From: Clostridium_AW malenominatum
Lineage (GTDB): Bacteria; Bacillota; Clostridia; Clostridiales; Clostridiaceae
Assembly (NCBI RefSeq): GCF_039521365.1
Contig: NZ_BAAACF010000008.1
Coordinates: forward strand, 1 to 24,956
Reading direction: 5' to 3'
Length of the DNA stretch: 24,956 nucleotides
Under the pieces are notes generated by a model. The model was not told the origin of the DNA and did not search any database. It was given only the letters and a program-made list of their open reading frames with translations. A program made the position numbers and the translations under genes. Shown piece by piece: positions 8,148 through 16,444 of the stretch. Each line of letters opens with the position of its first letter. The stretch's first letter is position 1.

Positions 8148-8149
8148 GT

Positions 8150-8842
8150 CTATTTTTTCATATCTTTTACTAGTTTTTCACTAATTATCAAGTCTTCAGG
8201 AGTTGTAATTTTAATATTATTATATTTCCCTGGATATATATATACCTTATATCCAAAGTATTCTACCACTGAGGTATCGTCTGTAACCTTAGCCTTTTCA
8301 CTTAGTATATCTAAATGGCATTTTAAAATTAAATCATATTTAAAGCATTGAGGAGTTTGAATACTAATTAATGTGTCTCTTTCCAAGTTTTGTAGTGAAA
8401 ATCCTTCTTTATCTATTACTTTAATAGTGTCTTTAGGAGGCACACCACAAGCCGCAGCACCATACAAACTAGCATATTTAATTCCTTCTGATATTATATT
8501 TGATGATACAAAAGGTCTTGCTCCATCGTGAATTAACACTATATTTGCTTTCTCTACTTCTTTTAATCCATTTAGTACGGATTGCTGTCTCTCACTTCCG
8601 CCTTTAATCACCTTTTTAACTTTTGTTATACCATATTTATTAATTATCTCCCTTTTGCAATAATCAATTTCTTCTTCTGACGCCACTAAAATAATCTTAT
8701 GAATTTCTTTATGTTCTTCAAAGGCTTTTAAGGTATAGTATAAGATGGGTTTACCTTCTATAGTCAAAAATTGTTTATTTATATCCTTTCCCATCCTTCT
8801 TCCTTTACCTGCAGCTAAAATTAAAGCACAATTCTCATTCAT
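8150..8842 (-). CDS. ispD: 2-C-methyl-D-erythritol 4-phosphate cytidylyltransferase
   Basis: A 230-residue nucleotidyltransferase of the non-mevalonate isoprenoid pathway, joining CTP and methylerythritol phosphate. The CTP loop is LILAAGKGRRMG (8-18), with K23 in NKQF. The metal site block is IHDGARPFV (104-112), followed by PPKDTIK (135-141), ERDTL (154-158), IQTPQCF (161-167) and VTDDTSVVE (186-194). Substrate lysine is K211 in NNIKITTPEDL. All hallmarks of IspD are present; TarI, the ribitol-phosphate homologue, is less likely given the PEDL ending and the neighbours. It follows yacL by 16 bases. ispF, often adjacent in other bacteria, is absent here. Confidence 0.93.
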   Translation of the reverse strand: MNENCALILAAGKGRRMGKDINKQFLTIEGKPILYYTLKAFEEHKEIHKIILVASEEEIDYCKREIINKYGITKVKKVIKGGSERQQSVLNGLKEVEKANIVLIHDGARPFVSSNIISEGIKYASLYGAAACGVPPKDTIKVIDKEGFSLQNLERDTLISIQTPQCFKYDLILKCHLDILSEKAKVTDDTSVVEYFGYKVYIYPGKYNNIKITTPEDLIISEKLVKDMKK

Positions 8843-8858
8843 ATTTTTCTCCTTAAGA

Positions 8859-9959
8859 TTAATCTACGCTATCCTTTTGTTTAGCAAATATCATTCTACC
8901 CGCAGCAGTTTGTAGTACTGATGTGACAATTACATCTACAGTTTCTCCTATAAACTTTCTACCGCCCTCTACTACAATCATAGTTCCATCATCTAAATAA
9001 GCTACTCCTTGACCAGATTCTTTTCCATCTTTCATTATTTGTATTCTCATTTCTTCTCCTGGAAGTACTACTGGTTTAACGGCATTTGCCAATTCATTTA
9101 TATTCAATACTGGAACTCCTTGAAATTCTGCAACTTTATTTAAGTTGTAGTCATTAGTTATAACTTTACCATTTAACACTTGAGCTAATTTTAATAACTT
9201 ACTATCTACTTCTGCAATATCTGGAAAATCCTTTTCATATATCTGCACTTCAATATTTAATTCTTTTTGAATTTTATTTAATATATCCAATCCTCTTCTT
9301 CCACGATTTCTTTTTAATCCGTCCGAGGAATCTGCTATATGTCTTAATTCTTCTAATACAAAGTTAGGAATTACAAGTACTCCCTCAACAAATCCTGTTT
9401 GACATATATCAAATATTCTTCCATCGATAATAACTGAAGTATCTAAAATCTTTGGATCACCCTTATGACCTTTAGCTTTTTTATCTTTGCCAGTAGCTCC
9501 TGGTTTTTTTAAATTTGTAAATAAAGCTAAAATATCCTCTCTTTTTTTAAGGGCTATATTAGCACCTAAAGCAGCCATAAGTAATGCCACTACTACCGCT
9601 AATCCTACTCCTACTATAGGAACCTTAGATAATAAATTTACAAACAAAGCGGATATACCTAATCCCAATATGGCCCCAAAGGCCCCTAATAAAATTTCGT
9701 AAGTTGGTATTTTTTGAATGCTTTTTTCTACATAGTCCATTATTTTCATTATGATAATAATGATCCAAGGAGATATTAAAAATAATATGAGTCCAAATAA
9801 AATACTGGATAATATTATAAATGAAAAACTTTTAATAGGGCTATTTTGAAAATATTGAACCTGAGGAATTAAACCAGTGTTTAATATTTCTGCACTTATT
9901 ATAAACCCTAAAGTAGCCCCTATAATCGTAAATAGTCCTCTCAATACCTTTTTTAACAT
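8859..9959 (-). CDS. yacL: PIN/TRAM-domain membrane protein, YacL family
   Basis: A 366-residue protein. Four predicted membrane helices lie at about 7-26, 42-72, 88-110 and 112-136. A charged lysine-rich linker leads to a PIN domain (about 170-290) that keeps acidic residues of the nuclease fold: D173 and D179 in ILDTSVIIDGR, E203/E204 in VLEELRHIADSSD, and D270 in VITNDYNL. A TRAM RNA-binding domain covers about 295-355. The family is widely conserved next to ispD and disA in Firmicutes, but its substrate is not established; a membrane-tethered RNase is an inference. The ATG follows AGGAGGTGAG, and a likely promoter is at 10020-10048. Confidence 0.9.
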   Translation of the reverse strand: MLKKVLRGLFTIIGATLGFIISAEILNTGLIPQVQYFQNSPIKSFSFIILSSILFGLILFLISPWIIIIIMKIMDYVEKSIQKIPTYEILLGAFGAILGLGISALFVNLLSKVPIVGVGLAVVVALLMAALGANIALKKREDILALFTNLKKPGATGKDKKAKGHKGDPKILDTSVIIDGRIFDICQTGFVEGVLVIPNFVLEELRHIADSSDGLKRNRGRRGLDILNKIQKELNIEVQIYEKDFPDIAEVDSKLLKLAQVLNGKVITNDYNLNKVAEFQGVPVLNINELANAVKPVVLPGEEMRIQIMKDGKESGQGVAYLDDGTMIVVEGGRKFIGETVDVIVTSVLQTAAGRMIFAKQKDSVD

Positions 9960-10019
9960 CTCAACTCACCTCCTATTTTAATTATTTACACTTTTTCAAT
10001 ACTTAAATCTATTATTTTT

Positions 10020-10048
10020 AATATATATGAATAAATAGTAATTTTCAA
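10020..10048 (-). promoter_or_regulatory. Probable sigma-A promoter of yacL-ispD
   Basis: Minus strand -35 TTGAAA (10043-10048), 17-base spacer, -10 TATATT (10020-10025). The transcript would start near 10013, giving a leader of about 54 bases before the yacL ATG. The surrounding DNA is very AT-rich, so chance matches are possible. Confidence 0.55.
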
Positions 10049-10210
10049 CAAACCTTACGATAATTAATTAAATGTTCATCAATATATGGCTGTATCCCCC
10101 TATTCTAAAATTCATTTATCGAGTAATATATATATGAGATACATACCTTATTATGTTAGCAATAACTTCAATTTACTCAGTGACCATTATTTTTGTAAGG
10201 AGTTGAGTCT

Positions 10211-10615
10211 ATGAAAGATATAATATTTGATAATTTTCAAAATGCTGTTGACGAGTCATTGTTGCGCCATAAAAGCATTTTAGATATTATGACAAAGCTA
10301 CAAGAGTCTAATAGCAGAATTAATAGGGCAGTTGCTAAGGCAGTTACAAATTGCGGTTGCATTCAAATAGATGCCCAGAAGCAAAAGCTCCCTAATGGTG
10401 GCGACAATATTGATATTCATGAGTTATCAAATATGTTAAGTCCACATGTAAAAGAAAATTTATGCGACAATTGTAGAGAAGTCATTGAAAGAGAAATAGG
10501 AAACCACATATTTTATATAACTTCTCTTTGTAATACATTGGATTTAAATTTATATGACGTTTTAATAAAAGAATATGATAGAATAAATACCTTGGGAAAA
10601 TACTCCTTTAGATAA
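10211..10615 (+). CDS. Uncharacterised clostridial protein with conserved-looking cysteines, weakly MazG-like
   Basis: A real gene by its AAGGAG ribosome binding site 8 bases before the ATG, its clear coding pattern, and a terminator hairpin 6 bases past the stop. The 134-residue product appears soluble and mostly helical. It has cysteines at 48 and 50 (TNCGC) and 85 and 88 (CDNC), spaced like a metal site, plus C107. The last third, EREIGNHIFYITSLCNTLDLNLYDVLIKEYDRINTLGK in character, resembles the helix pair of MazG-like nucleotide pyrophosphohydrolases (EIGD-type motif), but the aspartate is replaced by N98-H99, so activity is doubtful. I do not recognise a named function. It is the only plus-strand gene between 1 and 21978, convergent with disA and divergent from yacL. 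Confidence 0.85.
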   Translation: MKDIIFDNFQNAVDESLLRHKSILDIMTKLQESNSRINRAVAKAVTNCGCIQIDAQKQKLPNGGDNIDIHELSNMLSPHVKENLCDNCREVIEREIGNHIFYITSLCNTLDLNLYDVLIKEYDRINTLGKYSFR

Positions 10616-10620
10616 TTCTT

Positions 10621-10663
10621 TATAAATAGAACAAGTAAATGTAGTATACTTGTTCTATTTATA
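10621..10663. terminator. Hairpin between convergent genes, probable two-way terminator
   Basis: A perfect 17-bp inverted repeat (10621-10637 with 10647-10663) around a 9-base loop. It lies between the plus-strand gene ending at 10615 and disA, whose TAG stop (10655-10657) is inside the right arm. The T-rich flank on the plus side (TATTTTA) is modest and the minus side has no long T run, so termination strength is uncertain, but the stem is too long and perfect to be chance. Confidence 0.7.
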
Positions 10664-11728
10664 TATTTTAGGTCTATCTATCATTACTTGTTCTCTTAGC
10701 CTTTTTAGCCCATTTTTAATAGCTTTAGCTCTAGCCTCTCCAATTCCCTCCACATTATCTAATTCCTCATAATTAGCTTCTATAATTCCTTTAAATTCTC
10801 TGAAATGTTTTACCAAATTGTCTATAATACTGCTAGGTATTCTTGGTACTTTATTTAGCATTCTATATCCTCTCGGAGATATTAAAGTATCTACTAATGG
10901 TACTCCAGCGTATCCCAATGTCTTCGAAATACTATCTAGTTTAAGCAAGTCTTCTGAAGATAAGGTTTGTATTTGCTTATATACTTCCATATAATCATAA
11001 TAAGTCTCACAATAATCCCTTATTAACCATATCTCATCTTGCTCTACGTACTTTACCAATTCATTCAACTGCATAGTAATTAATCTACCTTCATTACCAA
11101 GCTCATAAATATATCTTTCAATCTCTCCGACAATTCTCATAACCATTTCTGTTCTCTGTATGGCAGTCATTACGTCAAATAAAGTAACTATGTCTTGAAA
11201 TTCTAAAGCATTTAAACTATTTATCACTCTATCTAATACTGCAACGTATTTTTCTAAAGTCTGTAATGCTTGGTTTGCTCTCCCTAAAATGATACTACTA
11301 TCTCTAAGTATGTATTTAACATTTCCCTTATATAAGGATATGATATTTCTTCTTTGAGATATTGCTATAACAACTGCCCCTGTTTGCTTTGCTATTCTAT
11401 CCGCTGTTCTATGTCTTGTTCCTGTTTCAACAGTTGGTATCCCATGATCAGGTATTAATTGTGCATTTGCACGTATTATTCTCTTTAAATCACTGCTTAT
11501 TACTATTGCCCCATCCATTTTAGCTAGTTCATAAACATAGGAAGGACTGTATTCTGAGTCTATTATAAATCCCCCATCTACTAAGCCTAAAATTTGATCG
11601 CTATCGCTTAATACAATAAGTCCACCAGTCTTAGCCCTTAGTATATTTTCCAATCCTTCTCTCAAAGTGGTACCTGGGGCCATTATTTTTAAAACATCCA
11701 TTAGTTCCTTATCTTTCTCTAATCTCAA
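10655..11728 (-). CDS. disA: DNA integrity scanning diadenylate cyclase DisA (c-di-AMP synthase)
   Basis: A 357-residue protein with the full DisA layout. The N-terminal DAC domain (about 10-145) has the DGA motif at 72-74 (KMDGAIVIS) and the RHR motif at 105-107 (GTRHRTADRIAKQTGA), the ATP-binding and catalytic signatures. A helical linker follows, and a C-terminal helix-hairpin-helix DNA-binding domain (about 300-350, LDNVEGIGEARAKAIKNGL). It joins two ATP into c-di-AMP while bound to DNA and halts at branched structures. The start is TTG, with AGGTGAT upstream. It lies 16 bases after radA, its known functional partner in Bacillus, where RadA represses DisA activity. Confidence 0.97.
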   Translation of the reverse strand: MRLEKDKELMDVLKIMAPGTTLREGLENILRAKTGGLIVLSDSDQILGLVDGGFIIDSEYSPSYVYELAKMDGAIVISSDLKRIIRANAQLIPDHGIPTVETGTRHRTADRIAKQTGAVVIAISQRRNIISLYKGNVKYILRDSSIILGRANQALQTLEKYVAVLDRVINSLNALEFQDIVTLFDVMTAIQRTEMVMRIVGEIERYIYELGNEGRLITMQLNELVKYVEQDEIWLIRDYCETYYDYMEVYKQIQTLSSEDLLKLDSISKTLGYAGVPLVDTLISPRGYRMLNKVPRIPSSIIDNLVKHFREFKGIIEANYEELDNVEGIGEARAKAIKNGLKRLREQVMIDRPKIYK

Positions 11729-11744
11729 CTTCTATCACCTATAC

Positions 11745-13109
11745 TTAAAATACTTTATTTAAAACCTCTTTTAATGTTGATACTCCTATAATACTTCCTT
11801 GATTTAATTGTATTTTTTCTTTATTTCTATAAGGTATTATAAAATTTTTAAAACCCATCTTTTTTCCTTCGTTAACTATCTTGTCACAAAAACTAACAGG
11901 TCTTACTTCTCCTGTTAATCCAATTTCACCTACTACAAGTAATTTTTCTAATTTAGCTTCACAGCTTTTAATACTAGATATCAAAGCTAATGCTATACCG
12001 AGATCTCCAAAGGTTCCATCTATATTAAGTCCTCCAACTACATTTATGTACACATCATACTTGTAAAATGGTAGTCTTAATTTTTTTTCAAGAACAGCTA
12101 AAATTAAACTTAATCTAGCATTATCTATTCCAACAGAAGTTCTTCTTGGCATAGCAGCCTTTGTTTCTGTTACTAAAGCCTGAACCTCAACTAAAATGGG
12201 CCTACTTCCTTCTATAACTCCAATTACTATTGATCCTTCTTTGCTAAACTCTGTATCTTCAAGAAACACTGCTGATGGGTTAGAAACCTCCTCCAACCCC
12301 TTTTCTCTCATTTCAAAAACTCCTATTTCACTAGTAGTTCCAAAACGGTTCTTTATTGTTCTTAATATTCTAAACTCTTCTGTTCTCTCTCCTTCAAAAT
12401 GTAATACAGTATCCACCATATGTTCTAGGACTTTAGGTCCTGCCAGAGAACCTTGCTTTGTCACGTGAGCTACAATGAAGAAAGGAATTCCTTGCCCTTT
12501 CCCAAGGCGCATTATGCTATTAGATCCTTCTCTTACTTGGGATACACTTCCTGGGGCAGAGGAAATCGTTGGATTATAAAGAGTCTGAATAGAATCGATT
12601 ATTACAAATGTGGGTTTAAACTTATTTATATGAAATTCTATATTTTCAGTATTTGTTTCAGAAAGTATGTACAGTTCCTTTGATAAAGTGCCTAATCGTT
12701 CACCTCTTATCTTTATCTGTTCTTCCGATTCCTCCCCAGAAATATATAAAACCTTTCCATATTTATTAGCTATACTGTTGGCTACTTGTAAAAGCAATGT
12801 AGATTTACCTATGCCAGGATCCCCTGAAATCAGTATCAATGAACCTTTTACAATTCCTCCTCCTAAAACTCTATTAAGCTCCTTTATATCTGTATCTAAT
12901 CTTTCATAATTTAATGACTTTATTTCTAGAATGCTTTGTGGCTCACTGCTTCCTTTTATGCTTGCCATAGAAGTACTACTAGATACCTTTGAATCTCTTA
13001 CTTCTTCCACCATACTATTCCAGCTTTCGCATTCAGGACATTTTCCAGACCATTTTAAAGCCTCATATCCACATTCTTGACAAACAAAATAGTTTTTAAT
13101 CCTTGCCAC
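11745..13109 (-). CDS. radA: DNA repair protein RadA (Sms), branch migration helicase
   Basis: A 454-residue RadA. The N-terminal C4 zinc finger is C10, C13, C24, C27. The RecA-like ATPase has Walker A GDPGIGKST (96-104) and Walker B VIIDS (169-173). The family-specific KNRFG motif is at 253-257. The C-terminal Lon-protease-like domain (about 275-454) lacks protease function in this family and shapes the hexamer. RadA extends strand exchange and processes recombination intermediates. The start is GTG after AGGAGTTGA. It sits 21 bases from nagB upstream and 16 from disA downstream, forming one apparent transcription unit. Confidence 0.97.
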   Translation of the reverse strand: MARIKNYFVCQECGYEALKWSGKCPECESWNSMVEEVRDSKVSSSTSMASIKGSSEPQSILEIKSLNYERLDTDIKELNRVLGGGIVKGSLILISGDPGIGKSTLLLQVANSIANKYGKVLYISGEESEEQIKIRGERLGTLSKELYILSETNTENIEFHINKFKPTFVIIDSIQTLYNPTISSAPGSVSQVREGSNSIMRLGKGQGIPFFIVAHVTKQGSLAGPKVLEHMVDTVLHFEGERTEEFRILRTIKNRFGTTSEIGVFEMREKGLEEVSNPSAVFLEDTEFSKEGSIVIGVIEGSRPILVEVQALVTETKAAMPRRTSVGIDNARLSLILAVLEKKLRLPFYKYDVYINVVGGLNIDGTFGDLGIALALISSIKSCEAKLEKLLVVGEIGLTGEVRPVSFCDKIVNEGKKMGFKNFIIPYRNKEKIQLNQGSIIGVSTLKEVLNKVF

Positions 13110-13130
13110 TAAATCAACTCCTAAAATCTT

Positions 13131-13862
13131 TTATTTATTTAACAAAGCTGCCGCTTCCTCATCCAATATCACGGTGCAGTCATTATGTACTTGTAGTATT
13201 GATGCTGGAAAATCAGTGGTTATTTTCCCGCTAACTAATTTTTTTACTACTTCAGCTTTATTCTTGCCAGAAATAAGAAGTATTATTTTTTTTGCCTTCA
13301 TTATACTTCCAATTCCCATAGTAAGTGCTTCAGTGGGCATTTTTTCTTTATTAGTAAAAAATATTGAATTAGAATTTAGAGTTTCTTCCGTTAAAGTCTC
13401 TAAGTGGGTATTAAGGTACAACTCCTGATTCGGCTCATTAAATCCTATATGTCCATTCATACCTATTCCTAAAACTTGAAGATCAATACCACCCTTTTCT
13501 CCTATTAGTTTTTCATAGTTCTCACATTCTCTTTCTACGTCTTCTGCTATACCATTAGGTATAAAAGTATTATTTTTATCGATATTTATATGATTAAATA
13601 AATTATCATTCATAAAATATTTATAACTTTGTTCATCCTCTTCATTTAACCCTCTGTATTCATCTAAGTTAAAGGTAGTTACACTAGAAAAATTTATTTC
13701 TCCTAAGTTATATAGTTTAATCAATTCCTTATATAAACCTAAAGGTGTACTCCCTGTTGCAAGTCCTAGTGTACAATTAGGATTATCTTCTACTATATTT
13801 TTAACTTCCAATGCAGCAAATTTACTTAGCTCGACGTAATCCTTCTTTATTACTATTTTCAT
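13131..13862 (-). CDS. nagB: Glucosamine-6-phosphate deaminase
   Basis: A 243-residue NagB, the family's usual size in Firmicutes. It converts glucosamine 6-phosphate to fructose 6-phosphate and ammonia, returning amino sugar carbon to glycolysis. Phosphate-binding loop LATGSTPLGLYKEL (34-47), catalytic D67 in FNLDEYRGL, and GIGMNGHIGFNEP (132-144) with the ring-opening histidine H138 are all present. The ATG follows GGAGGG. It is separated from clpC by a strong terminator and leads straight into radA-disA, an unusual partner set. I could not find a convincing promoter in the 83 bases between that terminator and the gene. Confidence 0.93.
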   Translation of the reverse strand: MKIVIKKDYVELSKFAALEVKNIVEDNPNCTLGLATGSTPLGLYKELIKLYNLGEINFSSVTTFNLDEYRGLNEEDEQSYKYFMNDNLFNHINIDKNNTFIPNGIAEDVERECENYEKLIGEKGGIDLQVLGIGMNGHIGFNEPNQELYLNTHLETLTEETLNSNSIFFTNKEKMPTEALTMGIGSIMKAKKIILLISGKNKAEVVKKLVSGKITTDFPASILQVHNDCTVILDEEAAALLNK

Positions 13863-13945
13863 GATTTAACCCTCCATTTTAACCATTAATAAACTCAATA
13901 TATATTTCTACATAATATGGATATTATTACTATAACAGAGATATG

Positions 13946-13977
13946 TAAAAAAGGGTAGATACTTTTTTACCTACCCT
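13946..13977 (-). terminator. Intrinsic terminator of the ctsR-clpC operon
   Basis: Minus-strand stem AGGGTAGGTA (13968-13977) pairs with TATCTACCCT (13952-13961), one G-T pair included, around a 6-base loop and followed by six T. It begins 10 bases after the clpC stop. It should largely separate clpC from nagB-radA-disA. Confidence 0.92.
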
Positions 13978-13986
13978 GTAAAGTTA

Positions 13987-16419
13987 TTACTTCTTATTAA
14001 AAGCTAGTTTACCATCTTCAACTGTCACTATTACATCTTCTCCTTTATTAATGCTACCTCTCAATATTTCTTCTGATAATATGTCTTCTACAGTCTTAGT
14101 AATAGCTCTTCTAAGTGGCCTAGCACCAAACACGGGATCAAATCCTTCCTTGGCTAAAAGCTTTTCTGCATCATCGTTAAAGTCAATACTTATATTTTGT
14201 TCCTTTAATCTCTCTCTTACTGCTCCTAACATCAAACCTACAATTTGTTGCAAGTGCTTTTCCGCCAGTTGATGGAACACTATTATATCATCTATTCTAT
14301 TTAAAAATTCAGGTCTAAAAGCACGTTTTAATTCTTCCATAATATTTTCTTTCATTTTATCATATTCATTTTCACTTTCATTAAGCGACGTTACAAATCC
14401 CATTGTTCTCTGTCTTCTAATTGTAGATGCTCCAACATTAGATGTCATTATTACAATAGTATTTTTAAAATTAACAGTTTTTCCTTTTCCATCAGTTAAT
14501 CTGCCGTCCTCTAATATTTGTAATAATATATTAAACACATCTGGATGAGCCTTTTCTATTTCATCAAATAGTATCACAGAATAAGGATTTCTTCTAACCT
14601 TTTCTGTCAATTGCCCTCCTTCATCATATCCTACATACCCTGGTGGAGATCCTATTAACCTTGAAACAGTGTGTTTTTCCATGTACTCTGACATATCTAT
14701 TCTTATAATGCTAGCCTCATCCCCAAACATTGCTTCCGCCAGAGCCTTAGATAGCTCAGTCTTTCCAACACCAGTTGGTCCTAAGAATATAAATGAGCCT
14801 ATAGGTCTATTTGGATCTTTAAGTCCTACTCTCGCTCGTCTAACTGCCTTAGCTACTGATTTCACTGCCTCTTCCTGACCAATGACTCTTTGATGTAAAA
14901 TTTCTTCTAACTTAAGAAGTCTTTCTGATTCTTTTTCTGTGAGTTTTTCAACAGGTATATTAGTCCATCTAGACACTACTGCAGCTATTTGTTCTTCTGA
15001 AACCGTATAAGTTGCCACTTGTTTTTGTGTTTTCCAATCGGATTTAAGATTTTCTAATTTATCTTTTAATGCCTTTTCGTCATCTCTCAATTTAGCTGCT
15101 TTTTCAAAATTTTGAACTCTTATGGCATCTTCCTTTTCCTTAGTTACTTTTTCTAATTGTTCTTCTAACTCCTTCATATCTGGTGGTGCAATCATGTTCT
15201 CTATTCTTACTCTAGAAGCACCTTCATCTATTAAATCTATGGCCTTATCTGGTAAATATCTATCTGTTATATATCTATCAGATAAGTTAACAGCCGCATT
15301 TATTGCATCATCAGTTATTTTTACTCTATGATGAGCTTCATATTTATCTCTAAGACCTTTGAGTATTAACACTGCCTCTTCCTTTGTAGGCTCTCCAACT
15401 GAAATAGGCTGAAATCTTCTCTCTAACGCTGCATCTTTTTCAATATATTTTCTATACTCATCTATAGTTGTTGCACCAATACATTGTATTTCTCCTCTTG
15501 CTAAGGCTGGTTTCAAAATGTTTGATGCATCTATAGCTCCTTCTGCCGCTCCTGCTCCGATGATAGTATGAATTTCATCTATAAATAAAATTATATTTCC
15601 CGCTTTTCTTATTTCCTCCATTACCTTTTTTAATCGCTCTTCAAACTCTCCTCTATATTTTGCGCCGGCAATCATAGAAGATAAGTCCAGAGTGACTACT
15701 CTTTTATCTTTTAATATTTCAGGTATATTACCCTCAAATATTTTTTGAGCTAATCCTTCTGCAATAGCGGTCTTTCCTACTCCAGGGTCTCCTATTAAAC
15801 AAGGATTATTCTTAGTTCTTCTACAAAGAATCTCTAATACCCTTTGGGTTTCTGTATCTCTTCCTATTACTGGATCTAATTTCCCTTCCCTAGCCATATC
15901 AGTCAAATCTCTTCCAAATTGATTCAGAGATGGGGTATCAGAAACATTAGCTTTAGTATTTACACCTACATCAACCTTTTGTTCTCCCGCCAAATTTTCT
16001 ACTAAACTCTTTCTTAGTTTACCAAAATCTGCTCCCAAATTATTTAATATTGTGTAAGCCACACCTTCAGATTCCTTTATTAATGCTAGTAATATATGCT
16101 CTGGACTAATAAAATTATGGTTTAAATTTCTAGCTTCTAATAAGCTTAATTCTAAAAGTCTTTTTGTTCTCGGGGTTAACGGAACTTCATTTTTATATCC
16201 CTCAATATCCCCTTTGCCTTCATATTCTTCAATTAAATTTTTAACATCTTCTAAAGTAATATTAATGCTATTAAGCATATTTTTAGCTAATCCATCTTCC
16301 TTTAATATACCAAGTAATATATGTTCAGTTCCTACGTACCCATGTCTTAGTTCTTGAGCTTCACTTTGTGCATACATTAATACCTTTTGTGCTCTTTCTG
16401 TAAATCTTCCATATATCAT
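13987..16419 (-). CDS. clpC: ATP-dependent Clp protease ATPase subunit ClpC
   Basis: An 810-residue Hsp100 unfoldase. Two Clp-N repeats fill about 1-145. The first AAA domain has Walker A GDPGVGKT (210-217) and Walker B ILFIDE (277-282). A UVR-like middle domain (about 415-460, NFEKAAKLRDDEKALKDKLE) is the docking site for adaptors such as McsB and MecA. The second AAA domain has Walker A GPTGVGKT (547-554) and Walker B VILFDE (615-620). The MGF tripeptide at 673-675 matches the loop that docks on ClpP, so this is a protease partner rather than a ClpB disaggregase. It is the last gene of the CtsR-regulated operon, with clpP not in the window. Confidence 0.97.
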   Translation of the reverse strand: MIYGRFTERAQKVLMYAQSEAQELRHGYVGTEHILLGILKEDGLAKNMLNSINITLEDVKNLIEEYEGKGDIEGYKNEVPLTPRTKRLLELSLLEARNLNHNFISPEHILLALIKESEGVAYTILNNLGADFGKLRKSLVENLAGEQKVDVGVNTKANVSDTPSLNQFGRDLTDMAREGKLDPVIGRDTETQRVLEILCRRTKNNPCLIGDPGVGKTAIAEGLAQKIFEGNIPEILKDKRVVTLDLSSMIAGAKYRGEFEERLKKVMEEIRKAGNIILFIDEIHTIIGAGAAEGAIDASNILKPALARGEIQCIGATTIDEYRKYIEKDAALERRFQPISVGEPTKEEAVLILKGLRDKYEAHHRVKITDDAINAAVNLSDRYITDRYLPDKAIDLIDEGASRVRIENMIAPPDMKELEEQLEKVTKEKEDAIRVQNFEKAAKLRDDEKALKDKLENLKSDWKTQKQVATYTVSEEQIAAVVSRWTNIPVEKLTEKESERLLKLEEILHQRVIGQEEAVKSVAKAVRRARVGLKDPNRPIGSFIFLGPTGVGKTELSKALAEAMFGDEASIIRIDMSEYMEKHTVSRLIGSPPGYVGYDEGGQLTEKVRRNPYSVILFDEIEKAHPDVFNILLQILEDGRLTDGKGKTVNFKNTIVIMTSNVGASTIRRQRTMGFVTSLNESENEYDKMKENIMEELKRAFRPEFLNRIDDIIVFHQLAEKHLQQIVGLMLGAVRERLKEQNISIDFNDDAEKLLAKEGFDPVFGARPLRRAITKTVEDILSEEILRGSINKGEDVIVTVEDGKLAFNKK

Positions 16420-16444
16420 AGAAATTCACCATCCTTTTTATACC

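Noticed and set aside
13863..13945. Promoter for nagB in the gap after the clpC terminator
   Set aside because: TTACAT and several TATTAT-like hexamers are present, but none pair at 16-18 bases with good matches, so no promoter is listed.
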